A DNA stretch of 64,000 nucleotides, from the NCBI RefSeq assembly GCF_036245475.1, contig NZ_BTPM01000001.1:1488001-1552000 (forward strand), given 5' to 3'. The stretch comes from Vibrio sp. 10N. Its GTDB lineage: Bacteria > Pseudomonadota > Gammaproteobacteria > Enterobacterales > Vibrionaceae. The notes under the pieces are model-generated. The model did no database searches. It was not told the origin of the DNA and was given only the letters and a program-made list of their open reading frames with translations. Both the position numbers and the translations under genes were made by a program. Positions 47,800 through 56,969 of this stretch are shown here, one piece after another; positions within the stretch are counted from its first letter, which is position 1; every line of letters starts with the position of its first letter.

Positions 47800-47904
47800 A
47801 ACGACCTGTACAAAAACACGGTTCATGTGACTAGAAGAAAATCGAAACTAGGAAAAGAAGGGGAAGTGAAAGCCTTTGAGCTCGTCGTATTTGGGAGGCA
47901 GAAA

Positions 47905-47932
47905 CTAAAACGCCTCTGAGGGCAGAGGCGCA
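47905..47932 (-). terminator. Terminator of the small zinc-ribbon-like gene
   Basis: On the minus strand a stem CGCCTCTG with a short loop and its complement is followed by TTTTAGTTT, just after the stop of the 62-codon gene. Confidence 0.75.
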
Positions 47933-47938
47933 TTGCGG

Positions 47939-48127
47939 TTATTGTTGAGCGTTTGCTCGATTTCTAAATTCGATTTCTGCTTGATTGAACTGTCTGACGT
48001 CCATAATGGCGAAACTCAAACACTTTTCACATGAATGATGGTGTTTGCCATCGATGTACTCGTGTTTGGTGACAAAGCTAGGTGCATGGCACCAATCGCA
48101 GATATCTTGTTTGGTGAATGTATACAT
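47939..48127 (-). CDS. Small Cys-pair protein, 62 residues
   Basis: I do not know a name for this protein. It has CDWC at 10-13 and CEKC at 33-36 with His-rich residues between (GKHHHSCEKC), so it can bind one zinc ion as a zinc ribbon. An excellent ribosome-binding site GGGGAG lies seven bases before the ATG and a terminator follows, both arguing for a real gene. It is monocistronic. A role in nucleic-acid or protein contact is only a guess. Confidence 0.7.
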   Translation of the reverse strand: MYTFTKQDICDWCHAPSFVTKHEYIDGKHHHSCEKCLSFAIMDVRQFNQAEIEFRNRANAQQ

Positions 48128-48238
48128 GTTTACTCCCCACCCTTATATGTACGTTAGTACGGAGTTGTACTCGGTACGGGTGTTATTTTCGGGACTTATT
48201 ATGACACAAAAACAAGTCTTTTGTTAAATTAATGTTTC

Positions 48239-48262
48239 AAAAAGGCGTACTTAGACGCTTTT
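48239..48262 (-). terminator. Possible terminator of the Sel1/J-domain gene
   Basis: On the minus strand AAAAGCGT pairs with ACGCCTTTT around a short loop with one bulge and runs into TTTTT, about 30 bases after the stop. Confidence 0.5.
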
Positions 48263-48290
48263 GGTTATATTTTAGTCGTTTTTAATAGCG

Positions 48291-49316
48291 TTAGTGCTTG
48301 GACTGAAGGTTGGCGGTCAGTGTATTTAACGCGAGGTTAAGCTGTTTCATTTCCTCTTCACTACCTTGAGCATCTGGATGGTAGATGCGGCTCAGTTGTT
48401 TGTAGCGAGTCTTTAACTGCTTAGCGTTCAAAGGCTGATTCGGTTCAAATCCAAAGCGCAAATAGGCGTCTCTAAGAGGGGATATAGGTTGTGCAGTAGG
48501 TGGGGCTGTGCGCATTTGATCATTGGCGAGTTTGAGTTGGCGCTGCAACTGCTGAATATAAAGCTGCTGCTTGTTAAGTTGGCTCTGCAACTGTTCTGTC
48601 GCGTTCTGATGATTGGTGCTGATTGTTTGGGTTTGTTCAAGCGCCTGAGCTTGGCGGTGTCGATAGGATAATAGGGCCACCAATGCCACGATGACAAATA
48701 GATAAACCAGATGTAACCAGCCGCTGAATCCGGAATCGCCTTCTAGCAAAGCTGTGGTATTAGTAGAACTTGTATTTTGCTGGTTTGCTTGCTCTTGCTG
48801 TTTAAGTGCCTCGATTTGTCGCAATTGCTGTGCATTGTATTGTGCTTGCAGAGCCTCCTCGTAGGCATCTTGGTAGCTGTCAGAAGCATCTTTAGCGAGC
48901 GAGTACCAAAGTACGGCTTGGTCTTCGTCTGCAATCTCAGGTGAACCTTGTTGATAGAGTTTAGCGACTTTCCCTAATGCCGTTGCATCACCGTTTACCG
49001 CCAGTTTAGTATACAGTAGTAAGGCTTTCGCGGGATTGGCTTGTACGCCACGACCAAACTCTAACGCTTGCGCGTAATTGAAGGTCGCTGCAACGTGATT
49101 GTTTTCACTGGCTTGCTGATACCAATACGTGGCTTTACCAAGGTCGCGTTTGACTCCTTCACCTGTTTCATAAGCGAGTCCCAACTGATACTGGGCATCA
49201 GCGTTGTTGAGATTGGCTTGCTGTTCAAGGTGGGAAAGCGAAGACCACGCCGGAGCGGAAAACCAAGCACAGGAAAGCAGCACGTAACATACAACTTTAA
49301 GTAAGCGTCTTGGCAT
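48291..49316 (-). CDS. Exported Sel1-repeat protein with membrane helix, coiled coil and C-terminal J domain
   Basis: The 341-residue protein has a signal peptide or anchor (about 5-25), three Sel1-like TPR repeats (about 35-140, e.g. AQYQLGLAYETGEGVKRDLGKA), a Gln-rich stretch, a clear membrane helix (about 206-222, WLHLVYLFVIVALVALLSY), a coiled coil (about 225-270) and a J-like domain with the HPD motif at about 313-315. If the first segment is cleaved, the Sel1 part is periplasmic and the J domain cytoplasmic, where it could recruit DnaK. I start at the ATG at 49316; TTG at 49319 is the codon before. The combination is unusual to me; no name is assigned. Confidence 0.82.
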   Translation of the reverse strand: MPRRLLKVVCYVLLSCAWFSAPAWSSLSHLEQQANLNNADAQYQLGLAYETGEGVKRDLGKATYWYQQASENNHVAATFNYAQALEFGRGVQANPAKALLLYTKLAVNGDATALGKVAKLYQQGSPEIADEDQAVLWYSLAKDASDSYQDAYEEALQAQYNAQQLRQIEALKQQEQANQQNTSSTNTTALLEGDSGFSGWLHLVYLFVIVALVALLSYRHRQAQALEQTQTISTNHQNATEQLQSQLNKQQLYIQQLQRQLKLANDQMRTAPPTAQPISPLRDAYLRFGFEPNQPLNAKQLKTRYKQLSRIYHPDAQGSEEEMKQLNLALNTLTANLQSKH

Positions 49317-49373
49317 CAAAGGTACACTCCGGATAGGCGCAACCGTGATGGTCGCGCTGGTGAACTGGGAGGT

Positions 49374-50057
49374 TTATTTAAGCAGTTTTGGCGCTTGGGC
49401 ACCATCGATAGGGCGGTTTACTGAGATCTTACGACCTTTTTTCAATCCCACTTCGTAGTCGGCGGTGATGTTTTTCATCGCTTCTTTGAGCTGCTGCTTG
49501 AAGGTTTCGCGATCGATGTTTTTGAACTCTTTATCGATGTAGTTATTGATCTTATTAGTGGACTCATCATCCGGTGCGATAACAGGAAGCTTTTCAAGCG
49601 CGCCTTCAATCCAGCCAGAGACAAATGAATTCACGCGTCGCGTCACTTCGGTATTCGCAGTGCCAGAGCCTGCAAAGCTATTGCGGAACTGACCTGTATG
49701 TTCATTCATTTCACGGTAGATAATATCAAACGCGAATGCGGCGAAAATGGCGCGATCGGCCTCACCAATAAACTCGACGCGCTTAAGGCCTTTGTGGTTC
49801 AGTAACACCGCTTCAACACCAAACTTAGTGTTAATACCGCGAATAACGCGGAGTAGCGTAGAACTGATGGTAGTTGGCAGTAGATGTGTCGATTGTGTTT
49901 TGCCCATTTTAATGAACTCGATATCGTCTTTATCGAGGCCATACTTAAGCATCAGTCTATGCGCCATTTTGATGGCGTTTGCTGCTTCATTGACGTTTGC
50001 AGAGTTGCCAAGCTCTAGGCACTTAGCAATCTTTTTAAGGGCTTTTTGTTTATCCAT
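49374..50057 (-). CDS. DUF2786 family protein
   Basis: The 227-residue protein opens with the DUF2786 domain (about 1-42: KALKKIAKCLELGNSANVNEAANAIKMA), a helical motif also found in phage and bacterial proteins of unknown role. The rest contains a region resembling a metallopeptidase-like or nuclease-like body in other DUF2786 proteins, but no catalytic motif is visible. A final Gly-Arg-Lys-rich stretch (VGLKKGRKISVNRPI) is basic. The ATG at 50057 is preferred over a TTG two codons earlier; no good ribosome-binding site is seen. It lies near the DUF3334 gene on the same strand. Confidence 0.78.
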   Translation of the reverse strand: MDKQKALKKIAKCLELGNSANVNEAANAIKMAHRLMLKYGLDKDDIEFIKMGKTQSTHLLPTTISSTLLRVIRGINTKFGVEAVLLNHKGLKRVEFIGEADRAIFAAFAFDIIYREMNEHTGQFRNSFAGSGTANTEVTRRVNSFVSGWIEGALEKLPVIAPDDESTNKINNYIDKEFKNIDRETFKQQLKEAMKNITADYEVGLKKGRKISVNRPIDGAQAPKLLK

Positions 50058-50246
50058 CGACAATCTGAAATCTCTATACCGCGGAAGAAAAAACGGGCGC
50101 TTATTTTAGCGACTTTTGTGCGAAAGGGGAAGAGCATCATAGCCAGAGGGTACGTTGATGAAATGGGGAGAGAGGGAGATTCTTACTGAGCGGGTCGCCC
50201 AAGTAACAGGGAGTCACTTGGGCATACAATCAAGGAAGCCGGAGAC

Positions 50247-50927
50247 TTAAATACCGAGTTCGTCGAGCAAGTCTTGACTGTTGTCAACCGTTTCTGATTT
50301 TGACGCGTCTTTCTCCGCTTGCTTGGAGCGCGCTTGTTCAATAATTGCGTCTGGGCATTCGTCCGGCTGGACTTCAAACTCTTCCATTTGGATGAATTCG
50401 GTTTTATCCATTGCAAACTCAAGATAGAAAATGTTGTTGTTTTCGGTGGAGAACGTCACACGGCGTGCTTGAGGGCGCTCTAGATTGGTGTCGACCGATA
50501 AAACGACTTGCTTGTTGATAGACAACATTTTCGGTTGGTTTTGAGTAATGTTGGTTTGTAGCTCTTTACGTACCTTGTTGGTGAAGTCACCGACAAGTTG
50601 GTTCATCAGCTCGCCCAGTACATCGCCCACTTCGTCTGAGTTGTGGTGAATCGCGAGCTCTTCTTCAGGCATGCCCATGTTGCGCATGTAGTTGGTATAA
50701 AGCTCAAGCGCCGCTTTAGAGGTAAAGTTAATCACCACCAATCCAGAAAATCCGCCATCGAATAAAACAAAACAGCCGTAGTCAGGCTTTAGTGTGGTTT
50801 TTGTTATCTTCTGCACCATCGCTGAATAGGTGACACTCGATTGTGTCGCTGAGGTTAGGACGGTAGAGACCGACTGACAGAGTTTGAGCAGAATATCTTC
50901 TGTAGTGATTACTTTTGTTTTTTTCAT
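50247..50927 (-). CDS. DUF3334 family protein, CheX-like
   Basis: The 226-residue protein belongs to the DUF3334 group found in vibrios and relatives. Residues 95-120 read NSDEVGDVLGELMNQLVGDFTN; the Glu106-x-x-Asn109 pair matches the ExxN active site of CheX/CheC/FliY-type CheY-P phosphatases, and the surrounding pattern (ELMNQLVG) matches the CheX helix. A beta-rich domain (FVLFDGGFSGLVVINF) before it also fits the CheX fold. So dephosphorylation of a receiver protein is a plausible role; it is inference. The C-terminal 40 residues are acidic and flexible. The ATG at 50927 follows a GGTTCCC-type sequence without strong site. Confidence 0.78.
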   Translation of the reverse strand: MKKTKVITTEDILLKLCQSVSTVLTSATQSSVTYSAMVQKITKTTLKPDYGCFVLFDGGFSGLVVINFTSKAALELYTNYMRNMGMPEEELAIHHNSDEVGDVLGELMNQLVGDFTNKVRKELQTNITQNQPKMLSINKQVVLSVDTNLERPQARRVTFSTENNNIFYLEFAMDKTEFIQMEEFEVQPDECPDAIIEQARSKQAEKDASKSETVDNSQDLLDELGI

Positions 50928-51200
50928 TGGGAACCGCTTGATGTAATGATGTCTTCCATAGGTTTAGAAGTGTGTCATGAAGCTTAGTTATTGAAAAGGC
51001 ATAAAACAGGGTGGTTGGTTATGAGTTTCCGATTTGATCACACTTTTAGTTGTTGTAAAGTGACGGGATAAGTAAAATCGATGTGCTTTCAGCAACGTAT
51101 AAGACGTTATTAATGGTTCGTCACACGGCTACTACGAAAGCATTCATATAATTTACTCCTTTGCTGAGTGGATCGGCAGACTTAAGGGGCAGGAAGCTAA

Positions 51201-54200
51201 ATGTTACCAAGATTAGATACTCAAACCGATATTCATCCCACCGTGCAGGTGTTCCTTCAGCAGCTAGAAGCAAGTGGCTTTAGCGGCGATGTTGAAACTC
51301 AGTACTCCAGCCGTTTGGCTGTGGCTACCGATAACAGTGTTTATCAAAAGTTGCCACAAGCGGTTATTCATCCAAGAACAACCCAAGATGTTCAGTTGAT
51401 AGGCCAACTGGCTAATCAAGATAAGTTTAGCTCGGTGACCTTTTCGCCACGGGGCGGCGGTACGGGCACTAATGGCCAGTCGCTGACTTCGGGTGTGGTG
51501 GTTGATTTGTCCCGCCATATGAACAAGGTACTCGAAATCAACGAAGATGAAGGTTGGGTAAGGGTACAAACTGGTATCGTTAAGGACGCCCTTAACGACG
51601 CGGTGCGTCCGCACGGTTTTTTCTTTTCTCCGGATCTTTCCACCAGTAATCGCGCCACATTAGGCGGTATGGTGAATACCGATGCCTCTGGTCAAGGATC
51701 GCTGAAATACGGTAAAACGTCTGATCATGTGCTCTCTTTGCAAGCGGTATTTGCTGATGGCTCGGTTTTAGAAAGTGATGGCTCAGGAGCGCTGTTGGTA
51801 ACGGGGAGTTTTGCTGAACAAGCACTGGATGTGAGTAAGTTGGTGTGTCAGTCACAGCGTGCTCTTATTGATGAAAAGTTTCCCCCCCTTAACCGCTTTC
51901 TGACCGGATACGATTTAAAAAACGCTTACCAACCACAAACCGATGAGTTTGATTTTACCCGTATCCTCTGTGGCGCCGAGGGCTCCTTGGCATTCATTAC
52001 CGAAGCGAAGCTTAATCTTACGCCAATCCCCAAAGCGCGAACGCTCATCAATGTTAAGTACAACAGCTTTGATTCGGCGCTGCGTAACGCACCATTTATG
52101 GTGGAAGCCAACGCTCTGTCTGTGGAAACGGTAGACTCAAGAGTTCTTAATCTTGCTAAGCAAGATATTGTTTGGCACACCGTTAGCGACTTGATCAGTG
52201 ATGTTCCTGGTAAAGAAATGCAGGGCCTCAATATGGTTGAGTACGCAGGGCAAGATGAGGAAGAAGTGGCGCGCGCAGTCAAAGCGCTGACGAATAGTCT
52301 CGATGAGAAACTGAAAACCGAACAAGACGGCATTATTGGTTATCAAATTACTAATGATGTCTCGAGTATTAGCCGTATTTATAACATGCGCAAAAAAGCC
52401 GTCGGTCTTCTTGGAGCAGTGAAGGGGAGCGCGAAGCCCATTGCCTTTGCAGAAGATACCTGTGTGCCGCCGGAAAACCTTGCTGATTTTATAGCGGATT
52501 TTCGTACCTTGCTTGATGGCCACAACCTTAACTATGGTATGTTTGGTCACGTAGATGCGGGTGTATTGCATGTAAGGCCAGCATTGGATATGTGCGACCC
52601 GACTCAAGAAGCACTCATGCATCAGATCTCCGATGAAGTCGTGGCGTTAGTTGCAAAATATGGCGGCTTAATGTGGGGCGAGCATGGCAAAGGCTTCCGC
52701 TCTGAGTACGGCCCTGAGTTTTTCGGTGACCAGTTGTTTAACGAACTGCGCCGTATTAAGTCCGCTTGTGATCCACTCAATAAGATGAACCCAGGTAAGA
52801 TTTGTACTCCACTAGAAAGTAACGACGAGCTAGTGAAAGTGTCTGATGTCAAACGCGGAACCTACGATCGCCAAATTCCGGTTCAAGTACGAGATAGCTT
52901 TTCCCAAGCAATGGAATGTAATGGCAATGGTTTGTGCTTCAACTACGACACCGCCTCTCCTATGTGCCCTTCTCTGAAGGTTACAGCAGATCGTCGCCAC
53001 TCGCCAAAAGGGCGAGCTGGATTGGTACGAGAGTGGTTACGACAGTTGTCAGAGCAGGGGTTCGATGTCATAGAGCTTGAGAACGCGACCAAACAGTCTT
53101 CAAGTGCGAAAGGCCTGATTGAAAAGTGGCGCAATACGTTTAATAAGCGCCATGAGTATGACTTTTCTCATGAAGTGTACGAAGCGATGAATGGCTGTTT
53201 GGCGTGTAAAGCGTGTGCTAGCCAATGCCCAATCAAAGTTGACGTCCCTAGCTTTAGAGCTCGCTTCTTAAACTTGTATTACACTCGCTATCAGCGCCCT
53301 GCCAAAGATTATTTGGTCGCGAATATCGAGACATTGCTGCCTTACATGGCGAAAGCGCCAAAAGTTGTCAATTTTGCGTTGAAACAACCCTTGGTGCAGA
53401 AGCTCACCGAAAAGTCTGTGGGTTATATCGATGCCCCTTTGTTGTCGGTACCGACACTCAAAACTCGCATCAAGCATCAGCCAGTTTCTGAGTTCAACCT
53501 CGAGCAACTTCAAGCTATTCCTGCAGCGCAGCGTCAGGATTATGTGTGCATTGTTCAAGACCCATTCACCAGTTTTTATGATGCGCAAGTGGTGGAAGAT
53601 TTCGCCAAACTGATTTTAAAGTTGGGTAAAAAACCGGTGATGTTGCCGTTTAAGCCCAATGGTAAGGCAAGTCATATCAAAGGCTTTTTGGCGCAGTTTG
53701 CGAAGTCTGCCCAAAATACAGCAGATTTTCTTACTCAAGTCGCTGCCCTAGAGATACCATTGGTAGGTGTTGATCCAGCGTTGGTGCTTTGTTATCGCGA
53801 TGAATACATGGAAATCCTAGGTGAATCACGAGGCGAATTTGATGTACTCACCGTACATGAGTGGTTAACACCAATGCTTGTGAACATTGAGCCTAGTCAC
53901 GGGGTAGATGAGGCGGACTGGTATCTATTTGCTCACTGTACCGAGAAAACTAAAATGCCAAATGCGGAGAAAGAGTGGGGCGCAATATTCCAACACTTTG
54001 GTGGTCGCTTGACGACAGTTCCGGTCGGTTGCTGTGGTATGGCGGGCACCTTTGGTCACGAATCGGATAAGTTACAAATGTCGAAAGACATATATGGCTT
54101 AAGTTGGGGACCAAATATGGATAAGCTCCCCAAAGAACGCTGTTTGATCACTGGCTATTCGTGTCGAAGTCAAGTGAAGCGTTTTGAGCAGACTGCCACA

Positions 54201-54239
54201 CAACATCCGTTGCAAGCGGTGCTGCAACTTATGAGTTAG
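51201..54239 (+). CDS. ydiJ: YdiJ-type FAD/iron-sulfur D-2-hydroxyacid dehydrogenase
   Basis: The 1012-residue flavoprotein has an FAD-binding PCMH domain (about 45-270; SPRGGGTGTNGQSLT, DASGQGSLKYGKTSDHV), an FAD-oxidase C domain (to about 550; HVDAGVLHVRP, WGEHGKGFRSEYGPEFFG), a 4Fe-4S pair region (CLACKACASQCPIKVDVP, about 655-675) and a C-terminal CCG-type domain (GCCGMAGTFGHE). E. coli YdiJ (1018 residues) oxidises D-2-hydroxyglutarate and is peripheral to the membrane. That activity is assumed from close similarity. AGGA lies eight bases before the ATG. The gene ends in a strong terminator and is monocistronic. Confidence 0.93.
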   Translation: MLPRLDTQTDIHPTVQVFLQQLEASGFSGDVETQYSSRLAVATDNSVYQKLPQAVIHPRTTQDVQLIGQLANQDKFSSVTFSPRGGGTGTNGQSLTSGVVVDLSRHMNKVLEINEDEGWVRVQTGIVKDALNDAVRPHGFFFSPDLSTSNRATLGGMVNTDASGQGSLKYGKTSDHVLSLQAVFADGSVLESDGSGALLVTGSFAEQALDVSKLVCQSQRALIDEKFPPLNRFLTGYDLKNAYQPQTDEFDFTRILCGAEGSLAFITEAKLNLTPIPKARTLINVKYNSFDSALRNAPFMVEANALSVETVDSRVLNLAKQDIVWHTVSDLISDVPGKEMQGLNMVEYAGQDEEEVARAVKALTNSLDEKLKTEQDGIIGYQITNDVSSISRIYNMRKKAVGLLGAVKGSAKPIAFAEDTCVPPENLADFIADFRTLLDGHNLNYGMFGHVDAGVLHVRPALDMCDPTQEALMHQISDEVVALVAKYGGLMWGEHGKGFRSEYGPEFFGDQLFNELRRIKSACDPLNKMNPGKICTPLESNDELVKVSDVKRGTYDRQIPVQVRDSFSQAMECNGNGLCFNYDTASPMCPSLKVTADRRHSPKGRAGLVREWLRQLSEQGFDVIELENATKQSSSAKGLIEKWRNTFNKRHEYDFSHEVYEAMNGCLACKACASQCPIKVDVPSFRARFLNLYYTRYQRPAKDYLVANIETLLPYMAKAPKVVNFALKQPLVQKLTEKSVGYIDAPLLSVPTLKTRIKHQPVSEFNLEQLQAIPAAQRQDYVCIVQDPFTSFYDAQVVEDFAKLILKLGKKPVMLPFKPNGKASHIKGFLAQFAKSAQNTADFLTQVAALEIPLVGVDPALVLCYRDEYMEILGESRGEFDVLTVHEWLTPMLVNIEPSHGVDEADWYLFAHCTEKTKMPNAEKEWGAIFQHFGGRLTTVPVGCCGMAGTFGHESDKLQMSKDIYGLSWGPNMDKLPKERCLITGYSCRSQVKRFEQTATQHPLQAVLQLMS

Positions 54240-54248
54240 TCATTTCTT

Positions 54249-54274
54249 AAAGCGTCCTATGGGACGCTTTTTTT
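54249..54274 (+). terminator. Terminator of ydiJ
   Basis: A nine-base stem AAAGCGTCC with a four-base loop runs into TTTTTTT ten bases after the stop codon. Confidence 0.92.
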
Positions 54275-54304
54275 AGGTGTTTGAGTAACATCAAGGAGTC
54301 GATA

Positions 54305-54769
54305 TTGAAGGCGTTAGAGCTTAAAGTTCCACCGGTTTTGGTTTTTCTGATCATTGCTGCTTTGATGTACTTTATTGCATGGTACGACAATGGTTGGCTG
54401 TACACCTACATTCCACTCAAAACTGTGTGGGCGTTGGGGCTATTTATTCTTAGCGGTATTGTTGGCGTGTCTGGCGTGGTCGAGTTTAGGCGAGCTAAAA
54501 CGACCGTCGATCCTACCAAGCCGAATAAAGCCAGCTGTGTAGTGGACAGTGGTATCTTTTCGAAAACCCGCAACCCCATGTACTTGGCTCTGTTTACATT
54601 ACTGCTTAGTTGGGGGTTTTGGCTCGAAGATGGTTTAGCGCTGACGTTATGTTGGCTGTTCATCCCTTATATGAATCGATTCCAAATCAAACCAGAAGAG
54701 CGGATCCTTGAATCGATGTTTGGAGAAGACTATCGCCAATATAAAGCGAAAGTAAGACGCTGGATATGA
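54305..54769 (+). CDS. Isoprenylcysteine carboxyl methyltransferase-like membrane protein
   Basis: The 154-residue membrane protein has four hydrophobic segments and the ICMT/PEMT signature: SGIFSKTRNPMYLALFTLLL for the SAM pocket and PEERILESMFGEDYRQYKAKVRRW at the C-terminus. Bacterial members probably methylate small molecules or lipids; the substrate is unknown. I choose the TTG at 54305 because AAGGAG precedes it by six bases; the frame is open to a TTG at 54281 with no site. It follows ydiJ after a terminator, so it has its own promoter or lives on readthrough. Confidence 0.83.
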   Translation: MKALELKVPPVLVFLIIAALMYFIAWYDNGWLYTYIPLKTVWALGLFILSGIVGVSGVVEFRRAKTTVDPTKPNKASCVVDSGIFSKTRNPMYLALFTLLLSWGFWLEDGLALTLCWLFIPYMNRFQIKPEERILESMFGEDYRQYKAKVRRWI

Positions 54770-54795
54770 TGTAGGTGACATCCGCTGAACAAACT

Positions 54796-54827
54796 AAAAA
54801 GCCCCGTCACTTATGGCGGGGCTTTTG
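54796..54827. terminator. Bidirectional terminator after the methyltransferase-like gene
   Basis: A ten-base stem AAAAGCCCCG with a ten-base loop lies between convergent genes. Confidence 0.88.
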
Positions 54828-54846
54828 GGTATACGATTGAAATCTT

Positions 54847-55563
54847 TTAGCTTAGCTGTTCTAGAAAGTAAGCTTTACGCTCATTAAAGCGGGAAACGAG
54901 ATCATCGACTGCATCGGTATCGTATGGTTTTAGGCCGCTCGCAACCATGCGTTTAATGCCTTTGCCGACAACGGCACCGTCTTCTTTAAACGCGAAGTTG
55001 AGAGTTACCACGCCACGCTTGCCTTCGACATCGAACGTCGCGCCGGTAAACTCGACCTCTGGATGCTGTAGATCCAAACGTTCGAATTCTACTTCCATGC
55101 TTTCGTAAATGACCAATGGGCGCTGGCAGTTGATCATCATTTGCTCTTGTTCCATCAAAGGAACCATAATGTGCGGGAAATTCATTCCAGAGAACTGCAC
55201 GTAATTGGTCACAACGTGCTCAATGAACGCACTGTCATGACTTACTTCACCGCTGTGAGTCATCTGCAAGTATTCTTTTCCAGCCGTATCAACAAGTGCG
55301 CTCTCATGCGCGCCTTTCTCGATTACATTCAAGGCAACGCCGTCACCCACCATACCAGAGAAATCAAAGCGCATTTTCTGGCTGATGCCTTCTTTTTGAA
55401 GTAACACTGCGAATAGCAGGTCCCCTGGTACACAGAAGCGCTTGTTATCTTCGTCATGAATAGGGTTGAAGTCACCTGCGACCTTTTTTGCGAAATGGCT
55501 TGCTTGTTGACGGGTGAACTCAAACTGATCGTTGTTGGTTGATACGTATGGTGCTAGAAACAT
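54847..55563 (-). CDS. DUF3581 family protein with MaoC-like hydratase motif
   Basis: The 238-residue protein carries near its N-terminus FTRQQASHFAKKVAGDFNPIHDED: Asp31 and His36 have the D-x4-H spacing of the R-specific enoyl-CoA hydratase (MaoC) active site, in the usual GDxNPIHxD context. A hot-dog fold is thus expected, perhaps duplicated over the length. The family is annotated as DUF3581 in vibrios and shewanellas. Hydratase activity on acyl-CoA or acyl-ACP is an inference; the second domain lacks a similar motif. It is monocistronic and ends at a shared terminator. Confidence 0.8.
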   Translation of the reverse strand: MFLAPYVSTNNDQFEFTRQQASHFAKKVAGDFNPIHDEDNKRFCVPGDLLFAVLLQKEGISQKMRFDFSGMVGDGVALNVIEKGAHESALVDTAGKEYLQMTHSGEVSHDSAFIEHVVTNYVQFSGMNFPHIMVPLMEQEQMMINCQRPLVIYESMEVEFERLDLQHPEVEFTGATFDVEGKRGVVTLNFAFKEDGAVVGKGIKRMVASGLKPYDTDAVDDLVSRFNERKAYFLEQLS

Positions 55564-55710
55564 AATACTCTTAGGTTTAACTCAATTGCTGGCGATTATA
55601 TATGAATATTTCATTCTACTGGTTCATCCAGTGGAAATTTTACTTAGAATTGGCGGGGTTAAGTTGGTTGTTTGAGGCACAGTACTCATTTTTTGGTGAA
55701 TAACTGTTGG

Positions 55711-55746
55711 AATAAAGCTAGGAGGCGACTGTTGCGCCTCCTAGCT
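55711..55746 (-). terminator. Terminator of the MFS transporter gene
   Basis: On the minus strand a 12-base perfect stem AGCTAGGAGGCG with a seven-base loop is followed by TTATTCC, 18 bases after the stop. Confidence 0.85.
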
Positions 55747-55763
55747 ATGCACATAAATTAGGA

Positions 55764-56969
55764 TTATGCGGAGGCGGTTTCTGATGGGGCAGGCTTGGAA
55801 ATCATTACCAACACCGCGATGCACAGCAGTGCGACAACAATGCCACCTAAAGACAGCGTAAACACAGAAGCATAACCAAACAGGTCGATAGACATACCCG
55901 CCAACATCGCACCTATGCCAAAGCCGCCAGCCATACAAAGCATCAACAAACCTTGAGTTAACGCCGGTGAGTTCGGGCTCAGTCTTCCAGCGATAGCAGG
56001 GATGATCATGTCATTCCAAGACATCGCTTGCATTAGCACAACAAGTAAAGCGATGGGTAATAGGGCATTAACATCGTGACCTGCGGTTAACCAGAAAATT
56101 GAACCAACCACTAAATACATCGCTTGCGCGGCATACCAAACCATAAATGGACCACTTTTTTGCATCCAGCGGCCCGCAGATTCAAGCATGAAGATACTGA
56201 TCACCGCGGAAACGGCCATGCCAAGTGCCGAGTTACCAATCTCTACGTGGTACACCTCTTTTATAAGCAGCGGCCCGAGTTCCATAAGGTTGGAAGAAAG
56301 AAACATCGAGAAAAATACCGCCAACAAGAACAGAAACCAAGGCATCGCCTTTTTGGTGCTGCTAGTGCTTGCGTGTTCCACATCCGTCGTTTCAGCTTGT
56401 AGAGTCTCGCTTTCAACGGCTGGTGGCGGTGCAATTGTCACCATAACTAGAACTATAAGAACAAGTGCCATTAGAATCAGCAGCTGATCAGTGCTGCTCA
56501 CCGACATCCAGTCGGCGAGAGCGACCAATAAACCTGTCACAACAATGCCGAAAAATTGGCATTGGTAGAGACTTGCGAGGCCGCGCCCTTCCTGCTGTTG
56601 ATTCTTGCTCGATGCAATGACAAAGGTAGGGTTAAGTACCAACAGAGCGACACTACCGACGCCAATTAAGGCACCGACAATCCAGTAAATAGTGGTAGAG
56701 GTTTCAGCAAAGTAGAGGGTCAATAGCGCGATAAAGTGGGTTAACAGAGCGAGGCGCTGGAATATTCGATGACAGGAGAACTTATCGGCCAAGCCACCGA
56801 TGAGTGGAGCGAGCAAACCCGCGCCCCCAATCAAAGCCATCACTTGACCAAGCAAAGCGCCGCTGGCGGTTCTTTCAATGATGATAGGATTAAGCAAAAT
56901 AGCAATGCCTACCCATTGTACAATCCCAAGTGAAGCCTGGGCAAAATGCCATAAACGAACACCTTTCAT
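55764..56969 (-). CDS. Major facilitator superfamily transporter
   Basis: A 401-residue protein with 12 predicted membrane helices and a long acidic central loop (about 180-210, PPPAVESETLQAETTDVEHA). The loop between helices 2 and 3 reads GGLADKFSCHR, the MFS motif A (GxLADrxGrr). The absence of specific motifs leaves the substrate open; efflux of a drug or metabolite is likely by family. AAGG lies nine bases before the ATG. Transcribed alone, divergent from the lipoprotein gene across a 280-base region with no recognised operator. Confidence 0.88.
   Translation of the reverse strand: MKGVRLWHFAQASLGIVQWVGIAILLNPIIIERTASGALLGQVMALIGGAGLLAPLIGGLADKFSCHRIFQRLALLTHFIALLTLYFAETSTTIYWIVGALIGVGSVALLVLNPTFVIASSKNQQQEGRGLASLYQCQFFGIVVTGLLVALADWMSVSSTDQLLILMALVLIVLVMVTIAPPPAVESETLQAETTDVEHASTSSTKKAMPWFLFLLAVFFSMFLSSNLMELGPLLIKEVYHVEIGNSALGMAVSAVISIFMLESAGRWMQKSGPFMVWYAAQAMYLVVGSIFWLTAGHDVNALLPIALLVVLMQAMSWNDMIIPAIAGRLSPNSPALTQGLLMLCMAGGFGIGAMLAGMSIDLFGYASVFTLSLGGIVVALLCIAVLVMISKPAPSETASA

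Noticed and set aside
47695..47919. 74-codon plus-strand ORF upstream of sulA
   Set aside because: No ribosome-binding site, composition unlike a protein, and it runs across the inverted repeat and up to the terminator of the opposite gene.
50197..50223. GCCCAAGT hairpin after the DUF3334 gene as a terminator
   Set aside because: No T run follows on the minus strand; left out of the feature list.
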